Source: Agapetus fuscipes (taxonomy: Eukaryota; Arthropoda; Insecta; Trichoptera; Glossosomatidae). From it: DNA of 64,000 nt. Each line of letters opens with the position of its first letter. Position 1 is the first letter of the stretch. The notes beneath the pieces are model-generated. The model saw only the letters and a program-made list of their open reading frames with translations. It made no database searches and had not been told where the DNA came from. Location of the stretch: contig OX637354.1 in the NCBI GenBank assembly GCA_951799405.1, forward strand, positions 310,001 to 374,000, in the 5' to 3' direction. The position numbers were made by a program, and so were the translations under genes. Below, piece by piece: positions 1-9,575 of this stretch.

Positions 1-60
1 GAAACCCTTGGGGGAGAACGCAGCAAGAAGTTACACTATATGCGTGGCTTAGTTGCGTCT
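1..60 (+). repeat. SINE-1, 3' end only
   Basis: The stretch ends with AAGAAGTTACACTATATG and then GCTTAGTTGCGT, the constant 3' end of the SINE-1 family seen in full at 38455-38785. The head lies outside the window. Confidence 0.75.
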
Positions 61-67
61 GAGTGAA

Positions 68-114
68 CCTTGCTGGCAGGAGCTTGAATACCTTTGCTGG
101 CAGGAGCTTGAATA
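68..114. repeat. 23-bp tandem duplication
   Basis: Two adjacent copies of a ~23-bp unit (CTTTGCTGGCAGGAGCTTGA core) are nearly identical. Nothing else is recognised near it. Confidence 0.7.
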
Positions 115-309
115 GGTGACCGGACATTATCATCGTATATGTTGGTTGGAAGATGTGATGCCCCGGGGGCAACAAGCATTTTGTATTCAAAGTATAAATA
201 AAAATATATTCCAATCAGGCGATCACGAGATTAAGCTCAGCATTTTTCCCGACAGAAATTGTTTACGATATTGTTATGTTGCTGCGTCTCCGCCCACCTC
301 GGGGCGCCT

Positions 310-890
310 CGTCAGGTAGCCAAGATGTAGCGAGAGGTGGCTAAGGAGTAGCGAGAGGTGGCTAAGGAGTAGCGAGAGGTAGCCAAGAAGTAGCGAGAGG
401 TAGCCAAGAAGTAGCAAGAGGTGGCTAAGGAGTAAGCGTGAGGTGGCCAAGAAGTAGCGAGGGGTGGCCGAGAAGTGGCGAGAGGTGGCTAAGGGGTAGC
501 GAGAGGTAGCCGAGAAATAGCGAGAGGTGGCTAAGGAGTAAGCGAGATGTAGCCAAGAAGTAGCGAGGGGTGGCTAAGGAGTAAGCGAGAGGTAGCCAAG
601 AAGTAGCGAGAGAAAGCCAAAAAGTAGCGAGAGGTAGCCAAGAAGTAGCGAGAGGTGGCTAAGGAGTAGGGAGAGGTAGCCAAGAAGTAGCGAGAGGTAG
701 CCGAGAAGTAGCGAGAGGTAGCCAAGAAGTAGCGAGAGGTAGCCGAGAAGTAGCGAGAGGTAGCCAAGAAGTAGGGAGAGGTGGCTAAGGAGTAGCGAGA
801 GGTAGCCAAGGAGTAAAGAGAGGTGGCTAAGGAGTAGCGAGAGGCAGCCAAAAAGTAGCGAAAGAAAGCCAAGATGTAGCGAGAGGTAGC
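310..890. repeat. 21-bp minisatellite
   Basis: About 27 head-to-tail units of consensus GTAGCGAGAGGTAGCCAAGA plus one A. Each unit is itself two related half-units (GTAGCGAGAG and GTAGCCAAGAA). Because 21 is a multiple of three, an antisense frame stays open and would encode a 7-residue periodic peptide (SRYFLAT), which I regard as an artefact of the period. Units vary mainly by AG/GG and CC/GC changes, and some carry an extra A (AGTAAGCG). Confidence 0.93.
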
Positions 891-1134
891 TTCAGGTACG
901 CTATAGAAGATTTCACCAGGTAGATGTAGCTAAATAAGAATTCAGAGATAGCTAGAGGCTCCGTTATCTTGAGCTACTTTAAAGTAGCTAGAAATAGTCT
1001 GATATCAGGAAAACCTTTTGATAGCTACGGGAAAAGAGATGGCTTAGGTGTTGCCTTTTCAACGCTAGAATAGCGACGTTATACTGAATGACGAAGGACG
1101 CACTTATGACATCGTATTAGTAGTTTTTTTTATT
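891..1134. other. spacer between two minisatellites
   Basis: No gene is seen. Short GTAGCT/TAGCTA words related to the flanking arrays persist, so this may be a decayed part of the same array. A T-run lies near 1125. Confidence 0.4.
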
Positions 1135-1322
1135 AGTTAGTTGAGGGTTTAGTCACCTAGAGGTAGCTTGAGGTACTAAGAGATGGATACTGGGATAGCT
1201 TGAGGTACTAAGAGATGGCTATAGAGGTAGCTTGAGGTACTAAGAGACGGCTATAGAGGTAGCTTGAGGTACTAAGAGATGGCTACAGAGGTAGCTTGAG
1301 GTAGTTAGCTGAGGGTTTAGTG
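1135..1322. repeat. 32-bp minisatellite
   Basis: Four to five tandem copies of a ~32-bp unit containing GAGGTAGCTTGAGGTACTAA and GAGATGGCTAT. The array is bracketed by two copies of a GTTAGTTGAGGGTTTAGT-like sequence (1137-1153 and 1304-1321). It shares the GAGGTAGC word with the 21-bp array upstream. Confidence 0.88.
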
Positions 1323-1698
1323 GTTTCCTGCTACTGCAGCCTGGAGCGGAAGCCGAGATGACCGCGCTGACTTACGCTCCGATAACACAACACACGGCTC
1401 AAGGAAGCTGACTTACAAGGTGCAGTCATGGGCGCCAATTCATTCCAGGGAAGGTGTGTGTACCTTACTAAAACATGGAAACGCAACAAACTATTGCCCT
1501 GCATTTAGAATTTTCGGTCACTAATTTGAAGTTGAATTCAATCAGAAAGTAACACAGCTCTGAAGAAGTAACTCTCAGTATAGATACAAAACGTTAACAA
1601 GAGAATCCAAAAAAAAAAAACAATACAAAACAGTTGAGCCCTAGAAGAACAATTTCAGCAAAAAATAAAGTTTTAGGCTTACACGGCCGGCTGATGAT
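1323..1698. other. no recognised feature
   Basis: I see no coding frame or repeat family here. There is an A-run at 1608-1620. Confidence 0.4.
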
Positions 1699-1907
1699 GC
1701 TGGAGTGATGTTTTCCGGGATCTGTTGCCGTGGTCTGTGGGAGCTGGAGCTTCCGGACGTTTCACCCATGTCTACGGTGATATTGATGAAGCAATTTCAT
1801 CAACATTATCTTCTTCACTTCATTTTCTCTGCTGACTTGAGCGACACGTCCGGAAGCTCCAGCTCCCGCAGACCACGGCAACAGACACCAAAAAGCAACA
1901 CTCCAGC
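1699..1907. repeat. inverted repeat (hairpin), ~62-bp arms
   Basis: 1699-1760 and 1846-1907 are reverse complements over most of their length, sharing TGTTGCCGTGGTCTG and GGGAGCTGGAGCTTCCGGAC. The spacer is ~85 bp. The arms differ mainly near the outer third. A 78-codon frame across it is probably incidental. It could be a foldback element or a duplicated-inverted segment. Confidence 0.85.
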
Positions 1908-2416
1908 AAAAAAAAATCCATCTAATAATCTGTTGTTTTAAAACCTTTTCTGTACTCGTAATATATAGCTTTGTATCAGGACGCCATACTCCTGAGAAAG
2001 TATCTGCTCACACCTCCTTTACCCATCCACGCGTCCGTACCCTCTAACTACCTGCTCTGCACACACCAGCAGCTGCGGTACTCCACCGCAACAATAAAAG
2101 CCATCATCAGCAGTCGTTACGGGTTATTGTGCGCAGGGCACTTTCCCGGGTAACGACGTGCAAAGAAACCGTGAACCACCATCATCTCATGCGCGCCTAA
2201 TACAACTTATTCTCAGCTATTCTTCTGCTTTTATTGCTCTTCTATCAAATATCGGCTAGCTGTAAATACTACGCTACATTCTAGATTCTTCTGAATAATG
2301 TTTCACAAGGAAGGTGCTCATCTTCTAGAATAAAGAGCGAGTTTTTTTATTTATTTATCAGCCTTGTAAAACGTATAAAAATAAAATATTTTATACATAT
2401 AAAACAAACTACCTAC
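1908..2416. other. unannotated stretch
   Basis: A 60-codon frame at 1971-2153 is not recognised. The 3' part is AT-rich with an ATTTATTTATC run near 2350. No repeat family from this window is recognised. Confidence 0.35.
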
Positions 2417-2500
2417 TTAGCTACACATATAGTGTAACTTCTTGCCCGCGTTATACACGAAGGGGTCGCATGTGGCGATTCGGGACCTATTTTAACTAAG
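2417..2500 (-). repeat. SINE-1, 3' end
   Basis: Starts TAGCTACACATATAGTGTAA and runs through the GCGTTAT and GAAGGGGTCGCATGTGGCG blocks typical of SINE-1 read backwards. It is truncated at the 5' side. Confidence 0.75.
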
Positions 2501-2511
2501 TACAAAATGTA

Positions 2512-2765
2512 TGGAATCTAAATCTAAATCTAAGTTGCAAAGATATACATCATTTGAGATTCATATTAAATGCATTCCCACAAGCAGACTCGTTTGAGTT
2601 CGCGCTAACACTATTGCCGCATGTGTGGACCTACACTATAAAAAACGAATCTCAAATAAACATATACCCTGCAACTTTTGCCAAACTTTCCTGTAAAAGA
2701 GGTGACATGTGCAAAGTGGACCATGTTTTTACAGTATGGGGGGTCAGCCTCATTCTAAATTATAA
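2512..2765 (-). repeat. A-tail copy with (TAAATC)n end
   Basis: Reads TAAATCTAAGTTGCAAAGAT, then the ATTCATATTAAATGCATTCC block and ends in GGTCAGCCTCATTCTAA. The CAGGG hairpin is damaged (CCTGTAAAAGAGG), so this is an older copy. Confidence 0.8.
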
Positions 2766-3412
2766 TTCATTAAAGCGTAACAAAATATTGGTTTCCTTTT
2801 CCCAAGCAGCCCAGCCGTTTAGCGTCACAATTTTATCCAAGACAATTAACGTACAGACCTCATTGAAAAGTAAAACTCATACTAGGTGGACTAAGAGCTT
2901 ATATTACACGCTCGTCACATAAATATCACGTTCTAGCTTTGCTGTGCGCACCGCATCGTCCAATACCGTTCTCTTATAGCCTTCTGATTTCCATACCCGA
3001 GGAGTTGCGCCGGCCCGCGGTCCACCTGCAGAGATCTGGATCAGATATCTCCTTATCAGAGGAGCATCTCTCCTGTAGAGCAACGCTGTAGGGCAAGCTG
3101 TACATGTGTTTAGCTATTGCGAACGATCCAAGTGCCATTTCACGACGTTGTCCACTTTTAAGGCATTGCAATGTTTTTAAGCGTTCTTTTCGATTTACAG
3201 TTATCCGAAAAAAGAAATCTGTTATTTTATTTTTAACTTCTCTTTTTTCATACACGAGAATATAGTTAAGAATGCATTCTATAATTTTTGTTCCTTGACT
3301 ACGAAGTTCGTATGAGGCTGCCCCCCCTACAGATGAAATCCTGCTATCCATATTTGTTATTTCTCAAGAATATTAAAAATTAATTCTAGTTTTTCCATAT
3401 CGCCTTGAAAGA
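2766..3412. other. unannotated, one unrecognised frame
   Basis: A 125-codon minus-strand frame (2974-3351) begins MDSRISSVGGAAS and resembles no family I know. It has no codon-bias or neighbour support. I do not call it a gene. Confidence 0.3.
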
Positions 3413-3635
3413 TAAAACTGAATAAGTGCTGACTCACTGATTTGAGAAATCGTGAATTTAATATTTTATTGTGTGTAACTTGAAAAGTGAACTAATAATA
3501 ATGCAGTGCTTATAACTTACTTCTAAACTATAGGATTTTCACTATTTTTAATTGAGATATCTCGTAGAAAATTTGAAAAAAACGTGCATTCATTTGAGAC
3601 ACCATATGTTATTTATTTAATTTTACCTTTAAATA
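3413..3635 (+). mobile_element. MITE-2 copy
   Basis: Begins AAAACTGAATAAGTGCTGA and ends TTTATTTAATTTTACCTTTA. It is collinear with the better copy at 28789-29018, sharing the TTCTAAACTA and TTTTTTCA blocks. It is non-coding and its right inverted end has decayed. Confidence 0.75.
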
Positions 3636-4160
3636 TCAATATCTTCTCTAAATCTATTTACATTGTTAGAAATATGTTCAATATTCGGCTTAATATTTCA
3701 GAAACATTCTGTTACTAAAAAGATAAAATATTTCCGAAATATAACGCAATCATAATTCGCAACATTTTTCCATTTTTCAAGATATATTTTTTCAACTTCA
3801 AAATTTAGAGAAATAACAAATCAAGATGCTAGATATTTTCTTTTACCTTTGTCATTCTTACTAACACCATAAAGTTTACGAAAAACATGTTTTAAAACGA
3901 CATTTATAGGTTATGGCACCGTCTTAATTAGATAAAGTAAATACATCGTGTTATCATCAGATTTCCCTGCGCTTTAAGCGTCTGCAGCTTCCGCCGCGCT
4001 ACCACGGTAAAGCATAAAACAAGCAAGCAGTGCGTCCGCCCCATTGTGGTGTCAGGCCGCTAGCTAACACGGGAGGTCGTGTCAAACGTGTTACGTAACA
4101 TGGGGGCACTGCAGAATAAGATAAAACTCAAAAAAATCATTCATTTAATAACTTATTCTT
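3636..4160. other. AT-rich, no recognised feature
   Basis: Very AT-rich up to about 3960, then a GC-richer patch (CTTCCGCCGCGCTACCACG at ~3990) whose origin I cannot identify. Confidence 0.35.
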
Positions 4161-4164
4161 GCGC

Positions 4165-4230
4165 AGTCTTTTATAGTCCACTCCAGGACGTAGGCCTCCT
4201 CCAGCATTCTCCGTGTCTTTCAATCGGAGC
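4165..4230 (-). pseudogene. LINE C-terminal fragment
   Basis: On the minus strand this reads RHGECWRRPTSWSG-like, matching the LINE ends at 36733-36865 and 47785-47960 (TWRRSEEAYVQERTE). It is too short and broken to be functional, and abuts a SINE-2 end. Confidence 0.5.
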
Positions 4231-4328
4231 TTTCTATAGCGACAACCAAACTCGCAAATGGTTCTTAAGGTGTGATTCACACCCAAGCTCACCAAATAAA
4301 TCATTAAAATTATTATTATTATTATTGT
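4228..4328 (+). repeat. SINE-2, 3' end
   Basis: Contains TAGCGACAACCAAACTCGCA, GTGTGATTCACACC and the AATAAATCAT plus (ATT)n terminus of SINE-2. Confidence 0.75.
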
Positions 4329-4362
4329 AGTTGAATTGATATACAGGTTTGTATAAAGTATA

Positions 4363-4570
4363 AGGCTGACCACCTATACTGTAAAAAATGTTTCACTCTA
4401 CCCATGTCACCCCTGATTCAGGGAAGGTCGGCAAAAGTTTCAGGTCTTATGTTGATTTGAGGTTTGAATTTTTATTTGTAAGTACACATGCAGCATTAGT
4501 AAGCGCGAACTTACACGTTTCTGTTTGTGGCATGCATTTAATATGAATTTTAAATGTTGATATATTATGT
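4363..4570 (+). repeat. A-tail copy
   Basis: Starts inside the module at AAGGCTGACCACCTATACTG and continues through the (mutated) CAGGGAAGGTCGGCAAAAG and GCGCGAACTTACACGT blocks. The terminal CTTAGATTA part is missing. Confidence 0.8.
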
Positions 4571-4897
4571 TTTTACACGGGTTCTTTCTAAGTAAAACTA
4601 CGGTGATTCAATTAACACAATTTATTTCAGGTTCGGTTCACATACTGTCACTTTACACCTGCACAATACAACGGTCGGTTGATTTTTAAAGCTACAGAGA
4701 GCTTTGGTCCTTATTTTATAGTTAGAACAAAGATCATTCTCGGAACATGGAGAATTTCTACTTGCTAGATTGCGCCAGAACATTCTACCTAACACTCAAG
4801 CAATCTCGAACAAATCATTATCTTTACAAGTACCTAACATATATTTATTTCTAGAGATACTTCACAGACACAACTCACACGGCCAAACATTTCGACC

Positions 4898-5117
4898 GGT
4901 CCGTAGCTCAGTGGTAACACTGCAGACTCTGAATGGGAAGGTTGTGGGTTCGAATCCCGGCGGAGCACAAAAAATATACCATTTATATTTTCAAATTTGC
5001 TCTTCGCTGGGTTGAAAAATTCATATACCTTTACCAATGATCGGTCACCAAAGGTCCATCCAGCCTTACAGCAACTGGGGCTTGCTTGAGTATTGGCGCT
5101 TTGTAGCGACAACCAAC
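4898..5117 (+). repeat. SINE-2 copy, tRNA-like head intact
   Basis: The head GGTCCGTAGCTCAGTGGTAA has a Pol III A-box, and GGTTCGAATCCC at ~4948 is a clean B-box. The body follows (CTCTTCGCTGGGTTGAAAAA, CAGCCTTACAGCAACTGG). The usual 3' third with the (ATT)n end is replaced by repeat-H, so the copy is 3'-truncated. Confidence 0.88.
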
Positions 5118-5146
5118 ACCTCTGCGGCACTACAACAAGTGTCATA
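5118..5146 (+). repeat. repeat-H, left half (split by the Harbinger element)
   Basis: ACCTCTGCGGCACTACAACA and the following GTGTCATA match 63138-63165. The rest of repeat-H resumes at 6306, after the Harbinger element. ATA at 5144-5146 is the left target-site copy. Confidence 0.75.
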
Positions 5147-5570
5147 CCCCCGTATTCACGATCAAAACTGATTTAAGTGCCTTACTCAAGCGCTACACTT
5201 ACTCAAGGGTCGACATTCTGGAGCGTTTTGTTTCACAAAGAACACTCAAGCAGTAATCAACGTAGTGCCCAACCCCCAGGAGACGCACGGGTTTGTCATT
5301 GGCTCTCGAAAAAACCCAGCTCTGTAATTGGTCAGTACCTTCCGACCGATATTCGGCGTACTTCACTTTTATCATTGCCGCCTCTTTCAAATTTCAATGT
5401 CATATCAGCTTTGCATAAAACTTGACAACAAATAAGTACGTATAACGCAATTACTAATTTAAGTAAACCGTAAGTACGAATTTGTTTGTGTACAATTTCT
5501 ATTAGTTTTTAAACATACATTTATGTAATATCCAATGTAAAGTGTTTTGATCGATTTCAGCGCCAAAAAG

Positions 5571-5684
5571 ATGTTGTTTTCTCCAGCGGAAAAGGAGCTG
5601 CTGGTGGCTCTGATTAAAGAAAAACCTGTAATAGAAGATAAAATAACAGATCGAAGAAATCGTTGGCTTTGCAACCCTCAATGA
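5571..5684 (+). pseudogene. Harbinger SANT/Myb-like protein, N-terminal fragment
   Basis: A 37-codon frame from ATG reads MLFSPAEKELLVALIKEK and then PVIEDK. This resembles the N-terminus of the Myb/SANT-like DNA-binding proteins encoded with Harbinger transposases, which normally continue for 100 or more residues. Here it stops at TGA 5682-5684. A TTTCAG acceptor-like site lies just upstream (5555-5560). It lies on the opposite strand from the transposase remnant, convergent with it. Identification rests on motif memory only. Confidence 0.6.
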
Positions 5685-5724
5685 GCAACGGCAAAACTGT
5701 ATACAGAACGACGCATTTTTTCAA

Positions 5725-5946
5725 TCAAAAACGTCTTCTAAATTCTTCCTCTTCGTAATACGTAAATGGGTCTTTACAGTCTCTGATATATTTTCTTGGG
5801 ACACTATTTATGAACAAAACAATGTTATTATTCTCGTTGAAGTCAACTGTATCGAAAGAATTCATTATTTTATGTAAATAATTCACAACCAAACAAAAAA
5901 TGTGCTGATGAAATGCGGCGGAATATTTTGACAGTTCATCTGTCAT
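5725..5946 (-). pseudogene. Harbinger transposase, N-terminal fragment
   Basis: This 73-codon minus-strand frame ends in PRKYIRDCKDPFTYYEEEEF followed by RRRF, the pattern near the start of HARBI1-like transposases (an R-aromatic stretch, then DPF, aromatic, acidic, EEF). The catalytic DDE domain is absent, so it cannot be active. The first ~45 residues are not recognised and may be 5' UTR or decayed. Confidence 0.65.
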
Positions 5947-6305
5947 TGCAGTATGGTCCTAGACCATACCGGAGAACAAACCCAATTCTGATGGTCAAGC
6001 AATGTAAATGAACTCGTCAAAACAATGTTAATACACTCGTAAAAATCATGTTTATAGAAAGAATTCATTTTTTCATGTAAATTCACAATCAAACAAAAAA
6101 TGTGATAACAATGAAATATGACGGAATATTTTGACAGCGCTTAAGCGTTGGTTAATATACGTGTCGACCTTACTTACCTGAGTGCTAGTTTTTGGAGCGC
6201 TTAAGCGCTAATTTTACCTTAAGTATTGTTCTTGAAATGAATTTCCCCAATCTAAGCGCTAGCTTGCCCTTAAGGAAGTACCAGTTTTGATCGTGAATAC
6301 GGGGG

Positions 6306-6365
6306 ATAGACCCCTAGAGTCTCTAGAATCTAGGGAGTCTCCCGCACAAGATTTCTTAAAAAAAA
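6306..6365 (+). repeat. repeat-H, right half
   Basis: ATAGACCCCTAGAGTCTCTA continues to CTCCCGCACAAGATTTCTTA, matching 63165-63230. Together with 5118-5146 it forms one copy interrupted by the Harbinger element. Confidence 0.75.
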
Positions 6366-6382
6366 AAAACACACACACACAA
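6361..6382. repeat. A-run plus (AC)n microsatellite
   Basis: An A-run at the end of repeat-H passes directly into CACACACACACA, probably grown from a retroposon poly-A end. Confidence 0.7.
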
Positions 6383-6577
6383 TTACACACTCTTTACATA
6401 TATCTTTGCAACTCAGATTATTGATCACAGATAGTACAGTATATTCTAATAAAATTATCAGTTACATATTCTAGTGAACCTGAGTGCCTTTGTTCTTTAC
6501 ACAACGGTGCTCTGGTTTTCTTGCGTTATTGAAAACTTGTGCCGTTGTCCAGCTCGCACTGGATCTACATATCATCA

Positions 6578-6823
6578 TCTTAGTGCTTGTTTGGCTTATC
6601 TACCGTCTGATTCAAATATGACCTATCAATAAAACTGTCTTAAGAATCATATTCTACGCAATCTGAGCTAAGAACAAAAGCGTATAACACGATAATGTCA
6701 GAATTGTTTTTCATATTTCTAAATCAATTTCCAGTTTTCACAAGACACATTGGTCCAGTACACATACAAACATTGCTCATATAATATTATTTCCGTTGGA
6801 GATAAGACAAACAAGCACTAAGG
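6578..6823 (+). mobile_element. MITE-6 copy with inverted ends
   Basis: Left end CTTAGTGCTTGTTTGGCTTA, right end GATAAGACAAACAAGCACTA: imperfect ~25-bp inverted repeats. The interior (AATCTGAGCTAAGAA, CACATTGGTCCAGTACACAT) has no coding capacity and recurs at 24399, 27161, 27735 and 57518. The superfamily is undetermined. Confidence 0.85.
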
Positions 6824-7111
6824 GGACGATGTACGAATGCAACAGGCCAACAGCAGATGGGGGCAGCGTTGCACAGACAAGTATTTCTACCCAAAACGTG
6901 GCCATAAATCAAAATTTTCAACTTTCACTCCTAGCGGCAACATTGTGTCCCAAAGCAGGATAGATAACGTGACCACCCTTAAATGAACTCGTTACCCGAA
7001 TTGGTCACCCCAGTCCGTGGCAGCACCAGTCGGAACCTAGAACTCGCAGATGACGTTCATTTTTTTTCGCGACATTTCACAAACAACTGTTCTTTTGCTG
7101 TGTGTTTTCGT

Positions 7112-8724
7112 ATGTTAAAAGTGAATACTGTGACAAAAATGAATATGGATATCGTAGATCAGGGTATGTACAGTATTTTGAATGTTAATTTATTTGTGTT
7201 TCAATCTTTGTTCAATCATATCGAGTAGTTTAACTATTTACTTAAAATATTTTATCTTTTTCGTCTTTTTGAACAAACATTAGTCTTTTTGAATATATGC
7301 AACAGCCCGCAACAGTATCAGACCTACTTGGGATTATACTTTAATATATCTTCTATAACTCCAGCTATCAAAAACATTCACAAGTTTTCACATCGCAGAA
7401 AAAAATACTTATGAACCCACCCTTTAGTGGTGATTCTAAATAACACATTTTTGTATTGTTGCAGACATTGCTCATTCTGTCGTGTCTATGAGCAGAAAAC
7501 AGCTACATGAGTTGGTTAGAAGAAGTTCTCAACGATTGCTTGACAGAAAAATCCAAGATTTAACTGAAAAAATCGTGGATTTAACAAAGTGTCCTCCTAA
7601 AAAAATGGATGACCTTCAAAAAATTATAAAGGTGTTCAAAGTTGTGTATCAACGAAAATGGCTTGCGTGCCGAAGCTCGTTTCCTAGAAAATAACAACGA
7701 ATGGCTTAGCGAAGAAATTGCACTACCTGCTGGACCGATTCCCGGAAGTTCGAAAGGCCGCCCGAGTAAAGAATTCTGGGAATCCAGTGATCGAGCAAAG
7801 CGTCGCAAAACAATGGATCTTCGAAATAATGTGCCCGTTGAAGAACTAACATACGCTGCACAAATGAGTCAAAGGTCAGCGGGTAACAAGGATGTCGCTA
7901 AGGTGATACAAGAAGTGACCAAATCTCCAACGAGGGCTATGAAATTCCGTAAAGTAGCTATGATTCGTAGTAAAACCAAAACTACCAGGAAACATACTCC
8001 AGAGGTAGCTTTGAGCATATACGTCGAAGCTAGTATGACTGTTAGTCAATACGAGGTCATTCATCAGGCCAACAAAGAGGTATATCCATGCTATACCTAT
8101 GTACAAAGGGCTAAAGATGATTGTTACCCACCAAAAAACGTCAGTGAGACAGTTGCATAAGTGAAACTTCAAGATTTAGTGGATCACACATCATCACGAC
8201 TCTGTAAATATTTGGAACCAGTTCTCCAACAGTGTTTTCAGTACACAGACACAGTTTTAACCCTTATATTATATAAGTGGGGGTGTGATGGATCAACTCA
8301 AACACAATACAAACAAAAATTCGAAGAAGACGCCAATAGTGATGCCAACATATTTATGAGTTCTCTTGTGCCTCTTCGTCTGATGTGTGCAGATAAAATT
8401 ATATGGCAAAATATTCAACCATCATCACCAAGGTATTGCAGACCAATACGGATCCGTTATGTCAAGGAAGACAGAGATATAACCAATGAAGAAATCAACT
8501 ACATTGAAAACCAGGCCCGAAATCTTCAAGTAACTAATGTAACTAATACATTAAGAGTAAACCATGTACTTCTTCCAACAATGGTCGATGGAAAAGTGTG
8601 CAACGCAGCCACTAATACTGCTTCCAAATTGCGTTGCTACATATGCGGTAAAACTTCGAAGAATTTTAAGGATTTGTCATCTACAAACCTGGAAAATCCT
8701 GCGACATTGAAAAAATCTTTTTAG
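7112..8724 (+). pseudogene. Transib / RAG1-like transposase, frameshifted and C-terminally truncated
   Basis: A DDE transposase of the family ancestral to the RAG1 recombinase. Exon 1 starts at ATG 7112 and ends at 7163; the frame continues at 7465 after a GTATGT...TTGCAG intron. A frameshift lies near 7640-7690, where the reading frame passes from the one ending ACRSSFPRK to the one reading GLRAEARFLENNNEW. TAA at 8158-8160 breaks the frame again, with homology continuing in register (VKLQDLVDHTSS). In the last segment (codon 1 at 8161), Asp43 lies in KWGCDG and Asp143 in TMVDGKVCN, followed by CYIC at 159-162. The D-x99-D-x15-C-x2-C layout is close to D600, D708, C727 and C730 of RAG1. The glutamate-bearing and distal zinc-binding regions are absent, so catalysis is impossible. 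Confidence 0.82.
7164..7464 (+). other. intron in the Transib gene
   Basis: Donor GTATGT at 7164 and acceptor TTGCAG ending 7464. Joining codons across it keeps the frame (DQ before, DIAHSVV after, then MSRKQLHELV). Confidence 0.7.
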
Positions 8725-9052
8725 TTAAAATAAGTTATTCATAGGATGTGCTACTTATTGATTGTTACTTTTATTTAATATGTGTTTTGTATTCCCTTTA
8801 TGTACCTAACATAAGATCATATTTAGATATACCTGTGTGGATTAAAATAAAAAATAAAAATAATAAATATTTGCCAAAGACTTACTTTTTTATTTTTCGT
8901 AAAATTAAGTAGGTAGGTACGTGGTAGGTACCTAATTTGCAGTGCTACATCATTCAAATCACGTTTTTAGTCATTTGGTACCCTGTTGACATAAAAAAAG
9001 TGACAAAATATTTTTGGCCACGTTTTAGGTAGAAATACTTGTCTGTGCGTTG

Positions 9053-9258
9053 GTCAGTAGCGGAAGCCTAATTCTGTACGCACAGATCAGCGGGCATTTA
9101 ACGTAGATCTAGATGGCATATACAATAGACAAGCACATGCGCTGCTTACATGTGGATGGAAAAATAAGCTAGTGGTCGAATAGATTTAAATAAATAAATA
9201 AATAAAAAACTGTGAAAATTCACTTATGGCTTTATTTTGTATTGTGACGATTGACTTG
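9053..9258. other. no recognised feature
   Basis: Flank of the Transib element. It ends with a short (AAAT)n run at 9188-9207. Confidence 0.4.
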
Positions 9259-9406
9259 AAACGCAACTAAACGGAACTAAGCTACACATATAGTGTAACT
9301 TCTTCCCTGCGTTATCCCCGAAGGGGTCACGTGTGGCGCTTCGGGACCTATTTATTTTTACAGGTAAGGGGGCCGGCCTCACACCAACCACTTTCAGTTG
9401 AAGTGG
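9259..9406 (-). repeat. SINE-1, 3' half
   Basis: AACGCAACTAA, CTAAGCTACACATATAGTGT and GGCCTCACACCAACCACTTT appear in order. The copy stops abruptly at GTGGGGC, where an A-tail fragment in the opposite orientation begins. Confidence 0.85.
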
Positions 9407-9575
9407 GGCAAGAGTTGCAGGGTGTATGTCCATTTGAAATTTGATTTTTGTGTCGTAGGTTCACATGCGGCATGTGCAAGAGCGAACTTGTACGTGTCTG
9501 GTTGTGAAAATGCATGTTATGTGAATCTCCAATGTAACATATCTTTGCAATTTAAATTAGATTAGATAAGATACA
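9407..9575 (+). repeat. A-tail copy, 5'-truncated
   Basis: Begins at AAGAGTTGCAGGGTGTATGT inside the module and ends TTGCAATTTAAATTAGATTA. The junction with SINE-1 is seamless, so it is a truncated insertion into the SINE or the reverse. Confidence 0.8.

Larger units (their letters stand above)
5147..6305. mobile_element. Harbinger-type DNA transposon relic with TIRs and 3-bp TSD
   Basis: Terminal inverted repeats of 24 bp (CCCCCGTATTCACGATCAAA at 5147 and its reverse complement ending 6305) are perfect. They are flanked by ATA at 5144-5146 and 6306-6308, a 3-bp target duplication as in PIF/Harbinger. Joining the flanks recreates an uninterrupted repeat-H, which confirms the ends. Inside are remnants of the two Harbinger genes: a SANT/Myb-like start on plus and a transposase N-terminus on minus. 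Subterminal AGCGCTTAAGCGC-type palindromes recur at both ends, as expected for transposase binding. At 1159 bp it is an internally deleted, non-autonomous copy. The intact ends suggest relatively recent mobilisation. Confidence 0.88.
6872..9047 (+). mobile_element. Transib-superfamily (RAG1-related) DNA transposon, inactive
   Basis: Termini are 33-bp inverted repeats with one mismatch (CACAGACAAGTATTTCTACC, a variable base, then AAAACGTGGCCA), left end 6872 and right end 9047. CGTTG at 6867-6871 and 9048-9052 is a 5-bp target duplication. Transib elements have 5-bp duplications and ends beginning CAC; the first five bases, CACAG, equal the start of the V(D)J recombination heptamer CACAGTG. 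The single gene inside encodes a broken RAG1-core-like transposase with one intron. At 2.18 kb the copy is shorter than autonomous Transibs (around 3 kb or more) because the C-terminal catalytic part is missing. A polyadenylation-like ATTAAAATAAAA lies near 8842. Confidence 0.87.

Noticed and set aside
531..872. 113-codon minus frame with SRYFLAT repeats
   Set aside because: A by-product of a 21-bp tandem repeat whose period is a multiple of three.
310..890. CRISPR array
   Set aside because: Units are contiguous with no unique spacers, and the window is eukaryotic.
4898..4970. tRNA gene with intact A- and B-boxes
   Set aside because: The same head recurs with the same ~230-bp body and (ATT)n end at 13837, 22344 and 49442, so it is a SINE.
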